Positions 1 to 5,528 of a stretch of 6,289 bases of DNA are shown piece after piece (the stretch's first letter is position 1; each line of letters starts with the position of its first letter). The position numbers were made by a program, and so were the translations under genes. Source of the DNA: Sulfurovum sp. (GTDB lineage Bacteria; Campylobacterota; Campylobacteria; Campylobacterales; Sulfurovaceae); NCBI GenBank assembly GCA_020719895.1, contig DYPM01000103.1, positions 1 to 6,289 on the forward strand, given 5' to 3'. A model generated the notes under the pieces. That model had not been told where the DNA came from, did no database searches, and worked only from the letters and a program-made list of their open reading frames with translations.

Positions 1-32
1 TTTACTAAAAATATGACACGAGGAAAAAAACT

Positions 33-1250
33 ATGATACAAGAGAATGTATTAGAGGCATTGAAACATGTCACTTATCCAGGGTTTACGAAGGATATTGT
101 GACGTTTGGATTTGTCAAAGATATCGCAATAGAAGGAAATACAGTCGCTTTGACGATTGATATCACCTCTTCAGCAGATGAAGTAAAAGCACAGATTAAA
201 CAAGATGCGACCACAGAACTCCAAAAGATTGGATTTGAGACGACTATAATCACCATCACAGCACCTCAAGCTCCAAAACAGTTGAGCAACTCTATGAGTG
301 GCAAAAACATCGCTCCTCACGTCAAAAACTTTGTAATGGTAAGTTCAGGTAAAGGTGGCGTAGGCAAATCCACAACATCCGTAAATATCGCAGTAGCATT
401 GGCAATGCAAGGCAAAAAAGTCGGACTTTTGGACGCTGATATTTATGGTCCAAATGTTCCACGAATGATGGGGCTTGATGGACAAAAACCAGAAATACAA
501 GGCAACAAAGTTCTTCCGCTCAAAGCTTATGGCGTTGAAGTAATGTCGATGGGACTATTAATGGAGTCAGGGCAGTCGCTTATTTGGAGAGGTTCGATGA
601 TCATGAAAGCAATCGAGCAGTTTTTGCGAGATATTCTTTGGTCGGAGTTGGATGTATTGGTGATAGATATGCCTCCAGGGACAGGCGATGCACAGCTTAC
701 GCTCGCACAATCTGTTCCTGTTACAGCGGGAATTACAGTTACTACACCTCAAATGGTTTCATTAGATGACAGCAGACGTTCTTTGGATATGTTTAAAAAA
801 CTTCATATTCCAACCGCAGGTGTGATAGAAAATATGAGTGGATTTATCTGTCCTGAATGTGACACAGAGTCCGATATATTTGGTATGGGAACGACAGCAC
901 CAATGGCAAAAGAGTATGACACCGAACTTATCGCTCGTATACCTATAGAGCCTGCGATTCGTATCGGAGGTGATAGTGGAATGCCTATAACCTATCACAA
1001 ACCAGACTCACAAACCGCAAAACGATACCAAGAAGCAGCGACTGTCCTTTGGGCATTTATCGAAAAAGTTAATGCAGAAGGCGGAGCAAACAATCAAGCG
1101 ATTCAGCCCACTACACCTCCAGGCGTAAGTGCATGTAGCACTACAGCCACTACGGCTACTGCAAAACCACACTCTCATGAACACTCCAATAGTGGTGGCG
1201 GATGTGGCTCACACAATGGCGATGGCAAAGGCGGTTGTGGTTGTCACTAA
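33..1250 (+). CDS. mrp: Mrp/ApbC (NBP35-family) ATP-binding Fe-S carrier protein
   Basis: A 405-aa cytoplasmic P-loop ATPase of the Mrp/ApbC/NBP35 family, which is known to bind and hand over Fe-S clusters as a dimer. Residues 1-75 or so look like a DUF59/MIP18-type domain (YPGF..DIV.FGFVKDI). The deviant Walker A SGKGGVGKST is at 105-114, the switch I segment DADIYGPNVPRM at 134-145, and Walker B/switch II DVLVIDMPPGTGD at 207-219. The conserved cluster-ligating pair is C273-x-x-C276 in FICPEC. From about residue 350 the protein has a low-complexity Thr/Ala/Gly linker, then a metal-ligand-rich tail with C368, H380, H382, H384, C391, H394, C402, C404 and H405 at the very end. This tail is beyond the usual core length of about 350-370 aa. 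The ATG start at 33 has an AGGA ribosome-binding site at 21-24. No promoter is visible in the 32 nt upstream, so it may be read through from an upstream gene. Family assignment is firm; the specific client proteins are unknown. Confidence 0.97.
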   Translation: MIQENVLEALKHVTYPGFTKDIVTFGFVKDIAIEGNTVALTIDITSSADEVKAQIKQDATTELQKIGFETTIITITAPQAPKQLSNSMSGKNIAPHVKNFVMVSSGKGGVGKSTTSVNIAVALAMQGKKVGLLDADIYGPNVPRMMGLDGQKPEIQGNKVLPLKAYGVEVMSMGLLMESGQSLIWRGSMIMKAIEQFLRDILWSELDVLVIDMPPGTGDAQLTLAQSVPVTAGITVTTPQMVSLDDSRRSLDMFKKLHIPTAGVIENMSGFICPECDTESDIFGMGTTAPMAKEYDTELIARIPIEPAIRIGGDSGMPITYHKPDSQTAKRYQEAATVLWAFIEKVNAEGGANNQAIQPTTPPGVSACSTTATTATAKPHSHEHSNSGGGCGSHNGDGKGGCGCH

Positions 1251-1288
1251 AAGCGTTTTTTAGAGCATAGACTTCTTGATAACTAATC

Positions 1289-1314
1289 TTACGCACTTTT
1301 GCAAAAGTGCGTAA
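1289..1314. terminator. Perfect 26-bp palindrome after mrp, possible terminator stem-loop
   Basis: Bases 1289-1301 (TTACGCACTTTTG) are followed immediately by their exact reverse complement, so RNA from either strand could form an 11-bp stem with a TGCA loop. It lies 38 nt after the mrp stop, where a terminator is expected. There is no U-tract on either side (AACCTCTC follows on the plus strand), so canonical intrinsic termination is doubtful. It could instead be a bidirectional RNA-stabilising hairpin or a binding site for a dimeric protein. Confidence 0.45.
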
Positions 1315-1383
1315 AACCTCTCATTGTTACACACAAAACAAACTAATTTGAAACCTACGCACAGACTTCTCGCCTCGCAAATA

Positions 1384-1392
1384 TGCTAAAAT
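1384..1392 (+). promoter_or_regulatory. Extended -10 promoter for the rsmG operon
   Basis: TGCTAAAAT is an extended -10 (TGn + TAAAAT), the main recognisable part of sigma-70 promoters in Campylobacterota, which usually lack a conserved -35. No good -35 is seen 17 nt upstream. A transcript would begin around 1398-1400, giving a leader of roughly 48 nt before the GTG start at 1447. Confidence 0.6.
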
Positions 1393-1403
1393 CTCCATTT
1401 TCA

Positions 1404-1423
1404 ACACGTTTGTTACAACGTGT
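1404..1423 (+). other. Leader hairpin between the rsmG promoter and its RBS
   Basis: ACACGTT (1404-1410) and AACGTGT (1417-1423) form a perfect 7-bp stem with a 6-nt loop. It sits just after the predicted transcription start and 10 nt before the AAGGAG ribosome-binding site. It may protect the 5' end or affect translation; no regulator can be named from sequence. Confidence 0.45.
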
Positions 1424-1446
1424 CATATCAATCAAGGAGTCCAAAA

Positions 1447-2043
1447 GTGATACAAAGATTACAAAGTACTCTTTTTGATGAAAAGATTACCGTCTCTTCT
1501 CAAAGCCTTGAAAAGTTGAAGCAATTTATCGTGCTACTTGAGGAGTGGAACAGAGTGCATAATCTCACGGGAGCCAAAACCCATGAAGCGATGGTGGCAA
1601 ATATTATCGACTCACTTTTTCCACTGACATTTATCTCTCCAGTCTCTTGTTTGCTTGATGTAGGAACAGGAGCAGGGTTTCCTGGAATGATTCTTGCGAT
1701 AGTGTTGCCTAATACTCAAGTGGTACTCAGTGAACCGCTCAAAAAACGTGTATCTTTTTTGAAATATGTAGCATTAGAGTTGGGACTTTTGAATGTCACG
1801 GTAGAGCCTCGACGTGTAGAGCATATTGTTGCTCCTGCATTTGATTTGATCACTTCACGTGCTGTAAGCGATACTGCTTTGTTGCTTTCTTTGACTCAAA
1901 ATGTAAGTGATACACATACTGCTTATCTTTTTTATAAAGGAAGTAGAGTTTTTGAAGAGATGGAGGCGATCGAGCATCAGTTGGATTATGCTATAGTTCA
2001 AAAAGATCAGCGAAACTATCTGTATATCAAAGGCAAAGCGTGA
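1447..2043 (+). CDS. rsmG: 16S rRNA (guanine-527-N7)-methyltransferase RsmG (GidB)
   Basis: RsmG uses S-adenosylmethionine to methylate N7 of G527 in 16S rRNA within the small ribosomal subunit; loss in other bacteria gives low-level streptomycin resistance. The 198-aa product has the family signature W34 N35..NLTG at 39-42, the SAM-binding glycine motif LLDVGTGAGFPG at 69-80, the EPLKKRVSFL segment at 96-105, and SRAV at 137-140. I choose the GTG at 1447 because AAGGAG (1434-1439) sits 7 nt before it. An in-frame GTG at 1420 would add nine residues, but it falls inside the leader hairpin and has no ribosome-binding site. The length suits the short epsilonproteobacterial form (E. coli has 207 aa). 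The stop overlaps the next start as GTGA, suggesting translational coupling. It is first gene of a four-gene co-directional unit. Confidence 0.96.
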   Translation: MIQRLQSTLFDEKITVSSQSLEKLKQFIVLLEEWNRVHNLTGAKTHEAMVANIIDSLFPLTFISPVSCLLDVGTGAGFPGMILAIVLPNTQVVLSEPLKKRVSFLKYVALELGLLNVTVEPRRVEHIVAPAFDLITSRAVSDTALLLSLTQNVSDTHTAYLFYKGSRVFEEMEAIEHQLDYAIVQKDQRNYLYIKGKA

Positions 2044-2261
2044 TATTAAAATGGATTTTTATAGTGTTGGCGTTGGTGTTGCTTTATCGTATGATAGGTG
2101 GCAAACTCCCTTCCTTTCCAAAAAATTTCTCTTCTAAAAACAGAGAATTAGAGGAGACATTGGTGGAGTGTGCAACTTGCGGTACTTATGTAACACTCCA
2201 AGAGAGTCTACAACATAACGAAAAGCACTACTGTTCTAAAGAGTGTGCTTCTAAAGCATAA
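2040..2261 (+). CDS. PP0621-like small membrane-anchored four-cysteine protein
   Basis: A 73-aa protein with a single hydrophobic segment at about residues 2-20 (IFIVLALVLLYRMIGG), a short Ser/Lys-rich linker, and a C-terminal domain with C44-x2-C47 (CATCGTYV) and C65-x3-C69 (YCSKEC). This arrangement matches what I know of the PP0621 family of uncharacterised proteins; the four cysteines probably hold a zinc ion like a small zinc ribbon. The N-terminus is likely a membrane anchor, with the Cys domain probably cytoplasmic given the positive residues after the helix. The start is a GTG overlapping the rsmG stop by 4 nt, so it is probably translated by coupling; no separate strong ribosome-binding site is seen. 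Function is unknown; the family name rests on motif recognition, not a search. Confidence 0.85.
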   Translation: MILKWIFIVLALVLLYRMIGGKLPSFPKNFSSKNRELEETLVECATCGTYVTLQESLQHNEKHYCSKECASKA

Positions 2262-2269
2262 GATTGACC

Positions 2270-2359
2270 TTAGATTTAAACTCTCGAAAAACAACGTTTT
2301 TCGTAGTTTATGTTGTAGGGACAAACTTGTTCGTTTGAGTGTGTAGCATTAGATTTAAA
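2270..2359. repeat. 11-bp direct repeat bracketing 68 nt of hairpin-rich DNA
   Basis: TTAGATTTAAA occurs perfectly at 2270-2280 and 2349-2359. Between them, 2281-2348 holds most of a strong hairpin and a weaker one and no coding sequence. Removing one repeat plus the 68 nt would shrink the intergenic gap from 108 to 29 nt and join the flanks seamlessly, so this looks like a small insertion with a target duplication. The repeat is AT-rich, so chance or slippage-based duplication cannot be excluded. Confidence 0.5.
2278..2309. other. Stem-loop in the gap before the 126-aa gene
   Basis: CGAAAAAC (2285-2292) pairs perfectly with GTTTTTCG (2296-2303) around an AAC loop. The stem is extended, past a small internal loop, by AAACT (2278-2282) with AGTTT (2305-2309). 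A weaker 5-bp hairpin follows (CAAAC 2322-2326 with GTTTG 2333-2337). There is no U-tract directly after the strong stem. It could act as an mRNA processing or partial attenuation structure inside the operon. Confidence 0.5.
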
Positions 2360-2369
2360 AGGAAATGAA

Positions 2370-2750
2370 ATGATTTTAATTGGACATCCGTGGGTAAATA
2401 GCCCAAAGTTTATCAAGGTATTTGGCGAAGAGGATATTAAAAAGTGCGAGGCAGATGATATTGTATTGCTTGAGCCGTTGGTTGATGCCCATACGCTTGC
2501 TTGCTATTGCCGTGAAAATGGTATCGCGTTTGCTATTCCTGTGATGCTTTTGCAAGAAGCCGTTTTGGCAAATGCAATGGGTGCAAAATATATGATTTGC
2601 GAAGAGGATACTGCGTTGATGATTCAGCCGATTGCACAAGAGTATCTTTTTGATACACGTATTTTGGTATTGATTCAAGAAGAGAAAGAGATAGCAAAAC
2701 ATGCTCGCTCTTTTATTGATGGAGTGATATTTGGAGAGGCAATTTCGTAG
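2370..2750 (+). CDS. Uncharacterised 126-aa soluble protein, upstream partner of rhomboid
   Basis: I do not recognise a named family. The 126-aa product has no signal peptide, membrane helix, cysteine pair or nucleotide-binding motif. It is acidic and alternates short hydrophobic strands with helices: MILIG at the N-terminus, DDIVLLEPL (29-37), GIAFAIPVM (51-59), AKYMICEEDTALMI (72-85), TRILVLIQ (96-103) and a final DGVIFGEAIS. That pattern suggests a small alpha/beta, half-barrel or Rossmann-like fold, which is inference only. The ATG is preceded by AAGGAA at 2359-2364. Its TAG stop overlaps the GTG of the rhomboid gene by one base, so the two are probably translationally coupled and may act together. 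Coding is supported by the ribosome-binding site, the tight overlap and protein-like composition. The long opposite-strand frame here is not credible. Confidence 0.85.
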   Translation: MILIGHPWVNSPKFIKVFGEEDIKKCEADDIVLLEPLVDAHTLACYCRENGIAFAIPVMLLQEAVLANAMGAKYMICEEDTALMIQPIAQEYLFDTRILVLIQEEKEIAKHARSFIDGVIFGEAIS

Positions 2751-3418
2751 TGTTTGAAACGCTAAAAACATCTCCTTTGACGTATGGATTAATCATCGTC
2801 AATAGTGTCGCTTATCTTTTTATCGCTTTATTGAGTTTTGATTTTGTAGATTTGGATTTGGAGATTTTGGCTCGTTTTGGCGGATTGTACGGTTCGTTTG
2901 TGCTGGTTTATGATGAGTGGTGGCGACTTTTGAGTGCGATGTTTTTGCACGCAGATATGACACATATTTTGATGAATCTTTTTTCACTCTATATTGTTGG
3001 AAGTGCCATAGAAGAGTATTTTGATCACAAATCATATCTTTTGATCTATTTTGGCTCTGGTTTGATTGCTGCTGAAACCTCGCTTTATATGCATCCGATG
3101 AGTCTTACTGTTGGAGCATCTGGAGCGATATTTGGACTTTTTGGAGCGTTGGGTGGTTTTTTTGTCGCCAATCGTCACAAAATAGGAACACAAATACGAC
3201 AGTTGATGCAGAGTTTTGGTTTGATTCTTTTTGTCAATCTTGTTTTGGGATTGATGATTCCTTCTATTGATATGAGTGCGCATATTGCTGGATTAGTGGT
3301 TGGAATTATAAGCGGTTTTTTGCTTGTAAAATATCAAAAGAGTTTTGTCTATCTTTTGGGCGGTGTGATTGTGATACTTTATAGTGGTGCGATGTGGTTG
3401 CGAGCGGTGTATCTTTAG
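2750..3418 (+). CDS. Rhomboid-family intramembrane serine protease
   Basis: A 222-aa polytopic inner-membrane protein of the rhomboid family, which cleaves transmembrane segments of substrates with a Ser-His dyad inside the membrane. The nucleophile is S124 in GASG (122-125), and the general base is H178 in SAHIAG (176-181). The oxyanion/second-helix motif appears as H67..H72-ILM-N76, and the loop-1 motif EWWRLLSAMFLH is at 56-67. About six or seven hydrophobic segments are visible: roughly 11-32, 71-90, 95-112, 120-140, 152-172, 176-193 and 198-216. All catalytic residues are present, so it is predicted active. The start is a GTG at 2750 overlapping the preceding stop by 1 nt, with GGAGAGG at 2733-2739. 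It is last in the rsmG unit, followed by a repeat-filled convergent gap. The natural substrate cannot be inferred. Confidence 0.95.
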   Translation: MFETLKTSPLTYGLIIVNSVAYLFIALLSFDFVDLDLEILARFGGLYGSFVLVYDEWWRLLSAMFLHADMTHILMNLFSLYIVGSAIEEYFDHKSYLLIYFGSGLIAAETSLYMHPMSLTVGASGAIFGLFGALGGFFVANRHKIGTQIRQLMQSFGLILFVNLVLGLMIPSIDMSAHIAGLVVGIISGFLLVKYQKSFVYLLGGVIVILYSGAMWLRAVYL

Positions 3419-3421
3419 GAT

Positions 3422-3524
3422 ATCTCTAAAAATTGCATTTTGGATTGCTTCGGCTTTTGCAAAGCCTCGCAAAGATGGGGTTTATCGTTACGAACGAAGT
3501 GAAGCAATCTGTGTTTTTAGAGAT
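3422..3524. repeat. Outer 11-bp inverted repeat enclosing repeat copy A
   Basis: ATCTCTAAAAA (3422-3432) and TTTTTAGAGAT (3514-3524) are perfect reverse complements, starting 3 nt after the rhomboid stop. Repeat copy A lies entirely between them, so a nested stem is possible. For transcripts from the rhomboid side the right arm carries a run of five Us, so the structure may act as a terminator for the operon. Confidence 0.55.
3443..3509 (-). repeat. Dispersed three-stem repeat element, copy A
   Basis: A 67-nt noncoding element with 9-bp terminal inverted repeats (GATTGCTTC at 3443-3451, GAAGCAATC at 3501-3509). It contains an internal hairpin, GGCTTT (3452-3457) with AAAGCC (3461-3466), and a decayed second arm (3467-3476 against 3485-3494, 8 of 10 paired). 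Its reverse complement aligns along its whole length with copy C at 5535-5602, which defines the orientation given. It resembles the REP/MITE-like repeats with ends like GATTGCTTC that are common in bacterial intergenic regions. Confidence 0.75.
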
Positions 3525-3562
3525 GCCCATTATTTATCTTGTTATAGCTTTATGACGATACT

Positions 3563-3590
3563 CGTCATTGCGAACGAAGTGAAGCAATCT
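3563..3590 (-). repeat. Dispersed repeat element, arm-only copy B
   Basis: CGAACGAAGTGAAGCAATCT at 3571-3590 is identical to 3491-3510 in copy A. The 27 nt at 3564-3590 match the reverse complement of 5534-5560 in copy C at 26 positions. Only this arm is well preserved. A local hairpin forms with upstream bases: ATGACGA (3552-3558) with TCGTCAT (3562-3568). Similarity to copy A continues into the flank (3514-3532 against 3593-3611, about 14 of 19), suggesting a tandem duplication of about 80 nt. Confidence 0.7.
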
Positions 3591-3615
3591 ATATTTTAGA
3601 AGTCTCCATTAGGCG

Positions 3616-4587
3616 TTAAAACGGCAAATAGATTTTGTCAATGAGTTCGTTGTATTCATCTTTTGGATTGGAGTCGATGGTGATTCCTCCGCCACTTTTG
3701 TAGTAGAGTTTTCCTTTGTTTTGTTCGATAAAACGTATCATCACGCTTGAGGAGAGATTTTTGCCATCAAAAATCCCAAATACACCTGTATAAAATCCTC
3801 TGTCGTAATCTTCGCATTGATCAATTATCTCTACTGTACGTTTTTTTGGTGTTCCGCTGATGGAGCCTGCTGGAAGAATTTTGCAAAGAATATCTCCCAA
3901 ATCTTCACGCCAATCATCAGGCAGTGTGGCAGTGATTTTTGAGCTTACTTGCAAGAGTGACTTTTTGCCTGCATTTATTTGATCAACATAACGAAACTTT
4001 TCTACGGCGACATTTGTGCCAATCATCGCCAAATCATTACGCATCAAATCGACGATCATAATATGTTCTGCGGTCTCTTTGGGATCAGACAAAATTGTTG
4101 CATTAGCATCAGGAAGTGTCGCATCAATCGTTCCTTTCATCGGATAGGTTGCGATGGTGTTGTCTGTGATTTCTACAAAAAGTTCAGGACTAAAGCAGAC
4201 AAAATGCTCTTTGAAGAGGAGTTTATAAGGTGCTTTGGCGTGTATAAAAATCTCTTCAAGTGTGAGATTGGTCTCTATGGGCGTAGCAAAAGTGAGGTTG
4301 AGAAGATAAGTGTTTCCAAAGCGAATCTCCTCTTGAACCTTTTGGAGAGTCTTTTGATAGGCATAAAAATCAAGTGGAGCGTGGGAAAATCGAAAAGGTT
4401 TGAGAGAGTTTTGAGAGGTTTTGGTGCTTTTTTTTTCAAAAGAATAAAGGATTTTTTCATCAAGCTCGCAAAGAGGTTGGGCAAATATCATAGATTTATC
4501 ATACGAGACGACAAAAAGAAATGCAACGCCTTCTCGTGCTAACGCTGAAATACGACCAAATCCTTCTGTTTTATTGAGCCACACCAA
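3616..4587 (-). CDS. pabB: Aminodeoxychorismate synthase component I (PabB)
   Basis: PabB converts chorismate, with ammonia from a PabA glutaminase, to 4-amino-4-deoxychorismate on the route to p-aminobenzoate and folate. The 323-aa product has the chorismate-binding core: NTYLLNLTF (92-100), FSPELFVEI (132-140), YPMKGTID (148-155), VDLMRNDL (179-186), LLQVSSKI (211-218), PAGSISGTPKKR (239-250), GFYTGVFG (264-271) and SGGGI (298-302). K151 in PMKGT matches the lysine that marks aminodeoxychorismate synthases rather than anthranilate synthases, which have Ala there. It is much shorter than E. coli PabB (453 aa) because the N-terminal part is reduced, which I believe is normal in this phylum; no PabC fusion is present. 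The start is a TTG at 4587, or a GTG one codon later at 4584; AAAGG (4597-4593) precedes both. It lies 12 nt after pyrB and is presumably cotranscribed. Nine consecutive A residues occur in the coding strand (codons 51-53). Confidence 0.93.
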   Translation of the reverse strand: MVWLNKTEGFGRISALAREGVAFLFVVSYDKSMIFAQPLCELDEKILYSFEKKSTKTSQNSLKPFRFSHAPLDFYAYQKTLQKVQEEIRFGNTYLLNLTFATPIETNLTLEEIFIHAKAPYKLLFKEHFVCFSPELFVEITDNTIATYPMKGTIDATLPDANATILSDPKETAEHIMIVDLMRNDLAMIGTNVAVEKFRYVDQINAGKKSLLQVSSKITATLPDDWREDLGDILCKILPAGSISGTPKKRTVEIIDQCEDYDRGFYTGVFGIFDGKNLSSSVMIRFIEQNKGKLYYKSGGGITIDSNPKDEYNELIDKIYLPF

Positions 4588-4599
4588 AAATACCTTTTT

Positions 4600-5478
4600 T
4601 TAGGCGTCAAGCATCAGAAGTTTTAACACCGCCATTCGAATATAAACGCCGTTGGTGACTTGCTCAAGCACTTTACAGCGTGGATCTTGGAGCATCTCAT
4701 CGCTAATATCGATATTGTGCATCACGGGACCGGGATGAAGAATCAAAATCTCTCTGTTTTGCATTCGTTCTTTAGTAATACAGTAGTGTTTGGCATATTC
4801 TTGATAGTCTTCAAAGACAGGTGTTTGGTGTCTCTCTAATTGAGCTCTTAGTGACATAATGACATCAAGATGCTCAAGTGCTTCGTCAAGATTTTCATAT
4901 TGCACAAGATCACTTTGTGGCATAAATGGTTTTGGTGCGATAAGTATTACGTTGAGTCCCATTCTTTCAAAAAGACGAATTGCTGAACTTGCCACGCGAG
5001 AGCTGATAATATCACCGACAATTCCGACTGTTTTGCCTTTGATATCACCATTAAAATGTTCCATAATGGTGAAAAGATCTAAAAGTGCTTGCGTCGGATG
5101 TGCGTAATTTCCTGCTCCAGCATTGATAACAGAAGTCATCTCCATATCAGCAAGTTGTCTTGGAATATCGTTTTGAGCGTGTCTGATAATCACACCATCG
5201 GGTTGCATCGCACATAGATTTGCAAACGTGTCCTCAAGCGTTTCACCTTTATTTGTAGATGAAGTGGAAGGATCAAGATGAACGACTGCTGCACCTAACT
5301 TTTTGGCAGCAATCTCAAATGAGCTTCGTGTTCGTGTCGAGTCTTCAAAAAAAAGGGCGATAAGAAGTTTGTCCTGAAGTAACTGTATGGGGCGTTTTGT
5401 CTTGAATGTTGTTGCGTCGCGAAGTATGACATCAATCTGCTTGTTGGAGAGATCAGATATATCGATAAGGTGTTGCAT
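4600..5478 (-). CDS. pyrB: Aspartate carbamoyltransferase catalytic chain
   Basis: Catalyses carbamoyl phosphate + L-aspartate to N-carbamoyl-L-aspartate, the first committed step of de novo pyrimidine synthesis, in the cytoplasm as a catalytic trimer. The 292-aa protein shows the carbamoyl-phosphate loop FFEDSTRTRSSFE (43-55; S47 T48 R49 T50), the 80s loop SSTNKGET (73-80; K77), R99-H100, HPTQALLDLF (127-136; H127, Q130), the hinge VGIVGDIISSRVASS (151-165; R161), SLRAQLER (209-216; R211), and HPGPVMH (248-254). All expected catalytic residues are present and the length is typical. The ATG is preceded by TGAGGA (5490-5485) at 6-nt spacing and by a strong extended -10. No pyrI regulatory subunit gene is adjacent, though one could lie elsewhere. 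It leads a two-gene unit with pabB; the coupling of pyrimidine and folate genes is probably positional rather than functional. Confidence 0.97.
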   Translation of the reverse strand: MQHLIDISDLSNKQIDVILRDATTFKTKRPIQLLQDKLLIALFFEDSTRTRSSFEIAAKKLGAAVVHLDPSTSSTNKGETLEDTFANLCAMQPDGVIIRHAQNDIPRQLADMEMTSVINAGAGNYAHPTQALLDLFTIMEHFNGDIKGKTVGIVGDIISSRVASSAIRLFERMGLNVILIAPKPFMPQSDLVQYENLDEALEHLDVIMSLRAQLERHQTPVFEDYQEYAKHYCITKERMQNREILILHPGPVMHNIDISDEMLQDPRCKVLEQVTNGVYIRMAVLKLLMLDA

Positions 5479-5503
5479 AATCTATCCTCAATTTTTAATC
5501 AAA

Positions 5504-5512
5504 ATTATAGCA
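5504..5512 (-). promoter_or_regulatory. Extended -10 promoter for pyrB-pabB
   Basis: On the minus strand TGCTATAAT reads from 5512 to 5504, a consensus TATAAT with a TGn extension. Only a weak -35 (TTTAAT, 5532-5527, 3 of 6 matches) is found at 17-nt spacing, normal for this phylum. Transcription would start near 5497, about 20 nt before the pyrB ATG, leaving no room for a leader attenuator. The -35 region abuts repeat copy C. Confidence 0.75.
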
Positions 5513-5528
5513 AATTGAACCATCTGAT

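Noticed and set aside
1269..1370. Short words repeated in the mrp-rsmG gap (AGACTTCT, AACTAAT, TACGCAC each twice).
   Set aside because: Seven- to eight-base matches with inconsistent spacing in AT-rich DNA are compatible with chance; no common unit can be defined.
1420..1446. Upstream GTG as the rsmG start, adding nine residues.
   Set aside because: It lies in the leader hairpin, lacks a ribosome-binding site, and would place the strong AAGGAG at 1434-1439 inside the coding sequence.
2376..2771. A 131-codon minus-strand frame opposite the 126-aa gene.
   Set aside because: The plus-strand gene has a good ribosome-binding site and a coupled overlap with the rhomboid gene. The reverse frame has an odd Cys/Ile/Asn-rich composition and runs into the rhomboid start.
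3384..3599. A 71-codon plus-strand frame running from the rhomboid 3' end through the repeats.
   Set aside because: It is a translation of repeat copies A and B (peptides like RYERSEAI and ANEVKQSI, typical false proteins from this repeat type), overlaps the rhomboid gene, and has no ribosome-binding site.
3979..4542. A 187-codon plus-strand frame opposite pabB.
   Set aside because: The minus strand has clear PabB motifs throughout this stretch; the opposite frame reads as Lys/Phe/Cys-rich non-protein-like sequence with no recognisable motif.
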